Origin: Bacteroidales bacterium
Lineage (GTDB): Bacteria > Bacteroidota > Bacteroidia > Bacteroidales > P3
Length of the DNA stretch: 5,221 nt
NCBI GenBank assembly: GCA_017560705.1
Contig: JAFZEK010000337.1
Location: forward strand, 1 to 5,221
Direction: 5' to 3'
The translations under genes were made by a program, and so were the position numbers. Position 1 is the stretch's first letter; every line of letters starts with the position of its first letter. Positions 1 to 5,221 of this stretch are shown here, piece after piece. Under the pieces are notes generated by a model, which did no database searches, had not been told where the DNA came from, and worked only from the letters and a program-made list of their open reading frames with translations.

Positions 1-515
1 AAACAGTGGATTTATCCGCTGGTGATGTGGAAGTTATTATTCCTTGTTCCGGTCCGGACTATCGTACTAATAAGAAACATTTGCGTGCTTCTGGTATGGG
101 TTTATCTGGCGATATTAATATTGCTAAAAAGAAAGCTATGGCTGAAGCTACAGCGGCTCTTGCTAGTCATGCAAGTTCTTTGGTGGAACGTGTAGCAACA
201 AACTATGCTAGTTCTTATCAAATGAGCGAAGCTGAGGAGTCTAAACAAAAGTTTGAAGACATGTCCAAGATTGTTGTTAAAGAAAAGCTATCGGGAATAA
301 GTGTTATTTGCGAAAAAGTTATGCGTACTCAAGATGGCAAATACAAAGCATATATTGCTCTTGAGCTTGTGGGTAGCGACTTGTTGGAAGGTATTCATCA
401 AACGATGACTCGTGGCATGACCGGTGAAAACAAACTTCGTATAGATTATGAGTACGAAAAGTACAAACAAGAGTTTGATAAAGAAATGGAACGCTTGGAA
501 AAACAAGGTTATTAA
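1..515 (+). CDS. LPP20-like envelope protein, 3' part (5' end outside window)
   Basis: The frame is open to the left edge (codon ACA at 3-5 precedes the GTG at 6), so this is the C-terminal ~170 residues of a longer protein and the GTG is not taken as the start. The segment 'ASGMGLSGDINIAKKKAMAEATAA' region (nt ~87-155) fits the LPP20-type pattern: a small-residue/Gly motif, then a long helix with Ala every few residues marked by a conserved 'A..KA...A'. A beta-rich part follows ('ISVICEKVMRTQDGKYKAYIALEL', nt ~294-371), and the tail is a highly charged helix rich in Glu, Lys and Tyr. LPP20-family proteins are envelope proteins, often lipoproteins, of poorly defined role; the signal peptide would lie upstream of the window. 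The next gene carries a related N-terminal domain, so the two are probably functionally linked although a terminator separates them. The family call rests on motif reading only. Confidence 0.75.
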   Translation, partial: TVDLSAGDVEVIIPCSGPDYRTNKKHLRASGMGLSGDINIAKKKAMAEATAALASHASSLVERVATNYASSYQMSEAEESKQKFEDMSKIVVKEKLSGISVICEKVMRTQDGKYKAYIALELVGSDLLEGIHQTMTRGMTGENKLRIDYEYEKYKQEFDKEMERLEKQGY

Positions 516-530
516 TAATTTAACTGCATA

Positions 531-569
531 AAGCATGGGAAAAGTATACTTTTTCCCATGCTTGTTTTT
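531..569 (+). terminator. Rho-independent-type terminator after the LPP20-like gene
   Basis: A 13-bp perfect stem pairs AAGCATGGGAAAA (531-543) with TTTTCCCATGCTT (551-563) around a 7-base loop (544-550). It is followed by G and five T (565-569). It begins 16 bases after the TAA at 513-515, which suits termination of the upstream gene. The next ATG is only 18 bases beyond the T tract, so it could also act as a leaky or attenuating element ahead of the downstream operon. Confidence 0.8.
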
Positions 570-586
570 ATATTAGAAATAGTAAG

Positions 587-2386
587 ATGAAACATATTAT
601 AATATCTTTATTTTCAATAGTGTTTACTTGTTCGCTTATGGCTCAGAATATAACAGTGGAAGAAGTGAAAACTAGTGGCGAATACCTTTGGGGTGAAGGA
701 ATAGGAAGTACAATAAACAAGGCTGATAAAGAAGCATTGAGTGCCTTGGTGTCTCAGTTGTCGGTTTCCATACAAGCTGGTTTTGAGATGCAAAGTGAGG
801 AAACCGACGATGAATTTCACGAACGTGTACAATCCATCGTTAAAACATATTCTAGTGCTAAGCTTACGAACACTCAACGTATTGTTATTTCGGACGAGCC
901 TAATGCCAAGGTGATACGCTATATATCCAAAGCTAGCGTGGCAAAGCAGTATGAAAACCGTAGAAGAAAGATATTACAATATGTGGCAGATGCTGAGAAA
1001 GCTGAGGAAAATGTGCAAGTGTCGGATGCTCTTAGGTTTTACTATTGGGGTTTAAGTTTACTAAATTCTTATCCCAATTCCGATACACTGACACACGGCA
1101 ATGGCGAACTGATGAGAACCTATATATCCAAACGTATGAATAGTATATTCAATGGCTTAGCAGCGAGCATAAACAATGTGACTAAAGAAGACAATAAGCA
1201 GGATGTGGAACTACTAATAACTTTGAATGGCAAACCAGTGCAAAACTACGACTACACTTATTTCGATGGACGAAACTATTCCAACATCGTGAGTGCCAAA
1301 GATGGAAGGGGAATAATAGAGCTGTCTGCTATTCATGAGTTGAAGGATATACGCCTACGTAGCGAATACATTTTTGAGAACGAGGCGATGTTAGATGATG
1401 ATTTGAAGCAAGTGTTTGAACAGATGGAGACCGAAATACCATTCCACAACAATAAGGTGGTGGTGAAAAACGGAGTAAGCTCCGAGGCTAAAGCTACACT
1501 TGTTCAGCAACAAGTGATGTTAAAAACCAACGAACAAGCAGTGTTTGACAAAATGCTGGATACGATTACATATTTAGAAATATTGGATAAACTAGAGAAA
1601 GCCATAAAAACTAAAACTTACGCTAGCGTGGAGCAATATTTTACTACAGAAGGCTACAAAATGTTTAGTGCATTGATGGTGTATGGCAATGCTAAGCTGC
1701 TTAGCCATAATGGCTATTCATTATATAATGCCGATGGAAGTGTAATATGCCGAAGTATGCCTATGCAGTTCAATTTTAAAGGTAATAAAACTTTCATAGA
1801 ATCCATAGTATATGAGTTTGATGAAAGCAAGAAGATAAACACACTCTCATTCCAGCTAGAGCAAGAAGCCATAGCGGATATAGCCGAAAAAACACGATGG
1901 AGCAAGGAAGCTAAGCATGTTCTTATCCGATTTTTGGAGAACTACAAAACGGCATACGCTCTAAAACGTTTGGATTATTTGGGTCAAATATTTTCCGATG
2001 ATGCTCTTATAATTGTTGGTTCGGTGGTGAAGAAGCCTACTGCATTAGATAAACAGGTGGTATTTCTCAACGACAAACAAGTGGAATACAACCGCTATAC
2101 CAAAGCCGAATATATGCAAAATCTTGAACGTTGTTTTAAAAGGAACGAATTTATAAACTTACGCTTTACAGAGAATGATATTAAAAAAGTATCTGGCGAT
2201 AAGGAAGTGTATGGCATACAGATAAAGCAAGATTATTTTTCTTCTACGTATGGCGATAGCGGGTATCTTTTCCTTGCCGTGGATTTGGAAATAGCCGATG
2301 AACCTGTTATCCATGTTCGTACTTGGCAACCTGAGAGAGATGAAAATGGGAAGATATTCAGTTTGGTAGATTTTAATTGGGAATAA
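587..2386 (+). CDS. Secreted protein with LPP20-like N-terminus and NTF2-like C-terminal segments
   Basis: 599 residues. The first ~19 residues form a signal peptide (Lys-His start, hydrophobic IIISLFSIVF core, likely cut after SLMA before Gln20). The Cys at residue 15 lies inside the hydrophobic segment in a poor lipobox (VFTC), so export as a soluble periplasmic protein is favoured. Residues ~28-125 resemble the LPP20-like domain of the upstream gene ('GEGIGSTINKADKEAL' pattern). Residues ~125-195 are helical and charged ('RFYYWGLSLLNSYP'), perhaps a TPR-like helical pair. Residues ~200-300 are beta-rich. Residues ~325-400 and ~445-590 look like NTF2/SnoaL-like folds, with 'RFLENYKTAYALKR' and 'IFSDDALIIVG' as the clearest signs. 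No catalytic motif is recognised and the function is unknown. The ATG at 587 is chosen because it places the signal peptide exactly at the N-terminus. The next gene begins 23 bases after the stop, suggesting one operon. Confidence 0.85.
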   Translation: MKHIIISLFSIVFTCSLMAQNITVEEVKTSGEYLWGEGIGSTINKADKEALSALVSQLSVSIQAGFEMQSEETDDEFHERVQSIVKTYSSAKLTNTQRIVISDEPNAKVIRYISKASVAKQYENRRRKILQYVADAEKAEENVQVSDALRFYYWGLSLLNSYPNSDTLTHGNGELMRTYISKRMNSIFNGLAASINNVTKEDNKQDVELLITLNGKPVQNYDYTYFDGRNYSNIVSAKDGRGIIELSAIHELKDIRLRSEYIFENEAMLDDDLKQVFEQMETEIPFHNNKVVVKNGVSSEAKATLVQQQVMLKTNEQAVFDKMLDTITYLEILDKLEKAIKTKTYASVEQYFTTEGYKMFSALMVYGNAKLLSHNGYSLYNADGSVICRSMPMQFNFKGNKTFIESIVYEFDESKKINTLSFQLEQEAIADIAEKTRWSKEAKHVLIRFLENYKTAYALKRLDYLGQIFSDDALIIVGSVVKKPTALDKQVVFLNDKQVEYNRYTKAEYMQNLERCFKRNEFINLRFTENDIKKVSGDKEVYGIQIKQDYFSSTYGDSGYLFLAVDLEIADEPVIHVRTWQPERDENGKIFSLVDFNWE

Positions 2387-2409
2387 AAAACAAGAATAAC
2401 ATTACGATA

Positions 2410-3957
2410 ATGAAAGATATAATAAAAATAGTACTACCATTTTTTGCTGTACTACTGTTTACAGCCCAAAGCAGTGTGGCACAAGAAATGAGTGTGGAAA
2501 GCTTTACAAAGCTGGAGCGTGATATGAGTGCACGCACTGCCAATATACGAGACATTAACGGTGAGTTATGTGCTTTGTTGAAGATAGAAACAACCGAGAA
2601 AGGGTTTATTTTCCAAGGAATGGTGGAGCGTACGGAACAAAAGGTGGGCGAGATATATGTATTTGTTTCACCAGGAATGAGGTTTATAACCATAAAGCAC
2701 AACGACTTTGGGATGCTACGCAACTACGAGTTTCCGCAAACTATAGAAAGTGGTGTGGTATACCACATGAAGTTGCTTACAACAGCCAAGGAAGTGAAGA
2801 TAGATACTGCCAGTATAGGAAAGGTGGTGGATAATAAGCTTGATGAACTTTTGGCAAAGAAGTTATCTGAAATAGACTTAGGTGCAAATGTGCAACCTGT
2901 AGTTATAACCATGCAGCAGATTGGCGACAAAGGCAAAACCACCAACGGACATGAATATGTAAACCTCGGACTTAGCGTGAAGTGGGCAGCCTGCAACATG
3001 GGCGAAAAAACTGCCGAAAAACTTGGTAGCTACTATGCTTGGGGCGAAACCTCGCCAAAAAGAAACTATAGCAAAGAAAATAATACTACCTATGGGAAAC
3101 CCATAGATGTGGATGTAACCGGTGTAAAACCTAAATACGATATGGCTCGCAAGAAATGGAAAGAGCCATGGCGATTGCCTACCAGCAAAGAAGTTCAGGA
3201 ACTTATAGACAGTTGCTCTTGGCAGTGGGCTAGCCTAAACGGTATGACTGGCTACAAGGTAACAGGTCCCAACGGTAACAGCATTTTTATCCCCACTTCA
3301 GGTATATATAGTGGCAACGAGGTGGTAGGTGGCGGAAAAATGGGTGCATATTGGACTGCGAACCATAAGGAAAATGACACTTTAGGAGCTTCTTATCTTT
3401 ATATTGCCAGTAATGGATATATGCTTAAGGATACGGCACGCTACTACGGTATGAATATCCGACCAGTATTGGGTAACTATAATAGATGCAACTTCGTAAC
3501 TCTTAATTACGCCAACGCTTTTATACCCTCCCAATCTTCGTACGGTATAAGCATAGGTGCTGTGAAGAAATACATTGGCTACTATGCCACTGTGATGACC
3601 AACTTTAACTTTGCAGGCTTTGGTAATAATGAACAAATAACCGATAATGTTATTAAAGAAGGTTTTTACACAGGTAAAACCCAAACCTCTCGTTTTTCTG
3701 CTAATGCTGGTGTGCTATTGGGTAAGCCGAGATACTATCTAAAGGTAGGTGCAGGATACGGATTTAGAACATTGCTTTGGCAAAAGGATGATAACACATG
3801 GGGCGAAATAATGTCCAATACCTATAAGGGAATAGAATTAAATGCAGGTGCGATGGTATTATTGGGACGCTTTGTGGTATCTGCTGATGTTGTATTGCCT
3901 ATAAACCATATTGGAGATTATTTGGAAACTAGAATAGGTTTAGGTTTTAAATTTTAA
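2410..3957 (+). CDS. Exported FISUMP-domain protein with predicted C-terminal outer-membrane beta-barrel
   Basis: 515 residues from the ATG at 2410. An in-frame ATG at 2377 overlaps the previous gene by 10 bases but would add 11 polar residues ahead of a good signal peptide (MKDIIKIVLPFF..., likely cut near SVAQ), so 2410 is preferred. Residues ~28-128 form a beta-rich domain often seen at the N-terminus of Bacteroidales FISUMP proteins ('DINGELCALLKI', 'TEQKVGEIYVFV'), perhaps PEGA-like. Residues ~140-175 are a linker. Residues ~181-355 are the FISUMP/C-type-lectin-like domain ('YVNLGLSVKWA', 'YYAWGE', 'WRLPTSKE', 'VTGPNG', 'NIRPVLG'). Residues ~356-515 show alternating aromatic/Gly strands and end in 'GLGFKF', as in outer-membrane barrels with a terminal Phe. 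Its FISUMP domain clearly resembles that of the next gene but keeps the local AT-rich composition throughout, so it appears non-diversified. Likely role: an outer-membrane protein presenting a lectin-fold domain; ligand unknown. Confidence 0.85.
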   Translation: MKDIIKIVLPFFAVLLFTAQSSVAQEMSVESFTKLERDMSARTANIRDINGELCALLKIETTEKGFIFQGMVERTEQKVGEIYVFVSPGMRFITIKHNDFGMLRNYEFPQTIESGVVYHMKLLTTAKEVKIDTASIGKVVDNKLDELLAKKLSEIDLGANVQPVVITMQQIGDKGKTTNGHEYVNLGLSVKWAACNMGEKTAEKLGSYYAWGETSPKRNYSKENNTTYGKPIDVDVTGVKPKYDMARKKWKEPWRLPTSKEVQELIDSCSWQWASLNGMTGYKVTGPNGNSIFIPTSGIYSGNEVVGGGKMGAYWTANHKENDTLGASYLYIASNGYMLKDTARYYGMNIRPVLGNYNRCNFVTLNYANAFIPSQSSYGISIGAVKKYIGYYATVMTNFNFAGFGNNEQITDNVIKEGFYTGKTQTSRFSANAGVLLGKPRYYLKVGAGYGFRTLLWQKDDNTWGEIMSNTYKGIELNAGAMVLLGRFVVSADVVLPINHIGDYLETRIGLGFKF

Positions 3958-3972
3958 AAAAGATATTGAAGA

Positions 3973-5208
3973 ATGATTACAATCAAAAAAACAATAAAAG
4001 CATTGTTTGTCCTTGTAGCACTACTAGCTACTACAGCTTGTGGCAAAGAAGATGTAATGCCACAAACAAATAATAATAAAATTACGACGAACGTGGTGAG
4101 AAATATATATCATCATGAAGCAAAATGTATAACAACTGTAGAAGTTAGCAATATAAACAACTACAGCCAAAGAGGTGTATGTTGGAATACAATGCCAAAT
4201 CCAACATTAAAAGACTGGAATACTGTGCTTGGTAAAATAAATGGCAATCAGGCAGTAACTCTTTCGGAGCTTTCTAGAGCTACTAAATATTATGTGAGAG
4301 CCTACATTGTAGGTAAGAGTGGTAATGTTTATTATGGTAATGAAATAGATTTTACGACACCTGATGCAGAAGCTCCAAATGTAAGAACCATTAAAGTAAC
4401 AGATGTAAAAACTAATGGTGCTACAATTGTAGGTGACGTGATTTATGACGGAGGAGCTTCTATAAAGGAAAAAGGTTTTTGTTGGAATACATCGCCGAAT
4501 CCTACAATAAATGATAACTATAAAGCAAATGATCAAGATTCAAGTTCTTATCAATTAACAATAACAGGTTTGGGAAATGGTACAACTTACTATGTAAGAG
4601 CATACGCTAATAACGGACATCATATAGGGTATGGAGAAGAATTGAAATTTACAACTAATGGATTTATAGTAGGGCGAGAGTATGCTGATTTGGGATTGCC
4701 AAGCGGGTTGAAATGGGCTACCTATAATGTAGGAGCAGCACATCCGGAGCAATATGGTAACTATTATGCATGGGGAGAAATTTCTACTAAATCGGAATAT
4801 ACACAAGAAAACAGTGTAACATACGGGCAACCGATGAATGATATAAGTGGAGATCCAACTTACGATGTAGCAAGAGCCAGTGGTAATTGGGGTAGTACAT
4901 GGCGTATGCCGACTAACGCAGAGATGCAAGAATTAATAAATAATTGCATTTGGATATGGACTACATTAAATGGAGTTGGGGGTTATATGGTAACAGGCCC
5001 TAATGGTAGTAGTATATTTCTTCCTGTTGCGGGCTACTGCGACGGGTCGTCGCTCAACGGCGTTGGCAAGTACGGCTACTATTGGAGTTCTACGCCCAAC
5101 GAGAGCAATGACCACAACGCTTACTACCTCTACTTCAGAAGTAGCAACCTCTATGTGCATTGGGGCGGTCGCTACCGCGGGCCTGCAGTCCGTCCTGTGT
5201 CAGATTAA
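3973..5208 (+). CDS. Surface lipoprotein with two Fn3-like repeats and a FISUMP/C-type-lectin domain; probable DGR target
   Basis: 411 residues. Residues 1-22 are a lipoprotein signal peptide (ITIKK, hydrophobic core, ATTA before Cys23). Cys23 is followed by G-K-E-D; acidic residues right after the cysteine match the lipoprotein export signal that sends Bacteroidetes lipoproteins to the cell surface. Residues ~37-129 and ~134-228 are two tandem fibronectin-III-like repeats, each with a 'CWNT.PNPT' motif and a 'YYVRAY' strand near its end. Residues ~230-411 are the FISUMP domain ('YADLGLPSGLKWATYNVG', 'YYAWGE', 'WRMPTNAEMQELI', 'VTGPNGSSIFLP', 'YWSSTPN', final 'VRPVSD'). From residue 353 on, composition and codon use change sharply, with the traits of a DGR variable region. 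The gene starts 15 bases after the previous stop, probably in one operon. Likely role (inference): a stalked, cell-surface binding protein with a diversifiable ligand face. FISUMP proteins are also found without DGRs, so the DGR link depends on the 3' segment. Confidence 0.9.
   Translation: MITIKKTIKALFVLVALLATTACGKEDVMPQTNNNKITTNVVRNIYHHEAKCITTVEVSNINNYSQRGVCWNTMPNPTLKDWNTVLGKINGNQAVTLSELSRATKYYVRAYIVGKSGNVYYGNEIDFTTPDAEAPNVRTIKVTDVKTNGATIVGDVIYDGGASIKEKGFCWNTSPNPTINDNYKANDQDSSSYQLTITGLGNGTTYYVRAYANNGHHIGYGEELKFTTNGFIVGREYADLGLPSGLKWATYNVGAAHPEQYGNYYAWGEISTKSEYTQENSVTYGQPMNDISGDPTYDVARASGNWGSTWRMPTNAEMQELINNCIWIWTTLNGVGGYMVTGPNGSSIFLPVAGYCDGSSLNGVGKYGYYWSSTPNESNDHNAYYLYFRSSNLYVHWGGRYRGPAVRPVSD
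4084..4659 (+). repeat. Two tandem fibronectin-III-like coding repeats
   Basis: The lipoprotein gene holds two in-frame copies of an Fn3-like module. The DNA word TGTTGGAATAC occurs at 4180-4190 and again at 4480-4490, exactly 300 bases (100 codons) apart. The surrounding protein motifs are RGVCWNTMPNPT and KGFCWNTSPNPT. Both copies close with a TKYYVRAY / TTYYVRAY strand and a 'FTT' end. Away from these motifs the copies have diverged, so this is an old domain duplication. The pair probably forms a stalk holding the C-terminal domain away from the membrane. Confidence 0.8.
5029..5205 (+). other. Probable diversity-generating retroelement variable region (VR)
   Basis: The last 59 sense codons of the lipoprotein gene. 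GC is about 57% by hand count (5031-5205) against about 40% in 4861-5020, and 30 of 59 codons end in C against 5 of the preceding 59. Many codons fit products of an AAC template codon randomised at its two adenines (TAC, GAC, CAC, GGC, TGC, AGC and remaining AAC). Such NNC codons cannot become stops, a known feature of DGR templates. Fixed scaffold elements (YWSS, a run of Ser-Ser-Asn, and GTCCGTCCTGTG for VRPV near the end) alternate with variable-looking sites rich in Tyr (nine in the segment), Gly, Asp, His and Arg. C-terminal position in a C-type-lectin-like fold is where DGR VRs normally sit. No template repeat or reverse transcriptase is present here, so the assignment is by pattern. Confidence 0.8.
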
Positions 5209-5221
5209 AGGCGAAGCCGCA

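Noticed and set aside
6..8. GTG as a real start of the first gene
   Set aside because: The frame continues to the window edge without a stop and no signal peptide follows, so it is an internal codon of a truncated gene.
2377..2409. The upstream ATG at 2377 as the start of the barrel gene
   Set aside because: It overlaps the preceding gene and adds 11 polar residues before a complete signal peptide that begins at 2410.
3289..3474. The FISUMP 3' part of the barrel gene as a second variable region or template repeat
   Set aside because: It is homologous in protein fold, but its codons match the rest of the gene. It lacks the NNC codon run and shares no long DNA match with 5029-5205 (ATCCGACCAGTA against GTCCGTCCTGTG).
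4207..5160. Long open frames on the - strand under the lipoprotein gene
   Set aside because: They lie opposite a well-supported gene, encode low-complexity Ile/Ser/Cys-rich or Val/Ala-rich peptides, and show no domain or signal peptide.
5165..5178. GCGGT-CGCT-ACCGC inverted repeat as a DGR recognition hairpin or terminator
   Set aside because: It lies inside the coding, variable-looking part, where these bases would change between VR versions. A 5-bp stem in GC-rich DNA is likely chance.
1..5221. A template repeat or DGR reverse transcriptase within the window, on either strand
   Set aside because: No adenine-rich near-copy of the VR and no reverse-transcriptase motif was seen by eye on either strand. 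All four + strand genes have other assignments.
1..5221. tRNA, rRNA, CRISPR array or insertion-sequence ends
   Set aside because: No cloverleaf, regularly spaced direct repeats, transposase motif or terminal inverted repeats were found; the only long gap (516-586) holds the terminator.

Overview
The window looks like chromosome from a member of the Bacteroidales, probably a gut-type Bacteroides/Prevotella relative. The signs are AT-rich coding DNA, gene starts without clear Shine-Dalgarno sequences, signal peptides ending in A|Q, a lipoprotein with acidic residues just after the lipid-anchored cysteine, and FISUMP-type C-terminal domains (Fibrobacter succinogenes major paralogous domain, C-type-lectin-like) typical of this order. 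The genus is inference; there is no rRNA, tRNA or housekeeping gene to fix it.

Layout: all four genes are on the + strand. (1) 1-515 is the 3' part of an LPP20-like gene, closed by a strong hairpin terminator at 531-569. (2) 587-2386 encodes a secreted 599-residue protein with an LPP20-like N-terminus and NTF2-like segments further on. (3) 2410-3957 encodes an exported protein with an N-terminal domain common in Bacteroidales, a FISUMP domain, and a predicted outer-membrane beta-barrel ending in Phe. (4) 3973-5208 encodes a lipoprotein with two fibronectin-III-like repeats and a C-terminal FISUMP domain. Genes 2-4 are separated by 23 and 15 bases and are probably one transcription unit.

The most interesting part is the last ~177 coding bases (5029-5205). 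Here base composition and codon use change abruptly: about 57% GC against about 40% in the preceding 160 bases, and 30 of 59 codons end in C against 5 of the previous 59. The residues are rich in Tyr, Gly, Asn, Asp, His and Arg, set in a scaffold of YWSS, SSN and a final VRPVSD. This is the form of the variable region (VR) of a diversity-generating retroelement (DGR), in which adenines of a template repeat (TR) are randomised by an error-prone reverse transcriptase and copied into the end of a lectin-fold gene. Neither the TR nor the reverse transcriptase lies in this window; they would be expected just downstream of 5221 or elsewhere in the genome.

Working model (inference): the operon makes a set of envelope proteins. 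Gene 4 would be a surface-anchored, stalked, hypervariable binding protein. Gene 3 is a non-varying FISUMP paralogue tied to an outer-membrane barrel, and gene 2, perhaps with the LPP20-like product of gene 1, would be periplasmic accessory factors.
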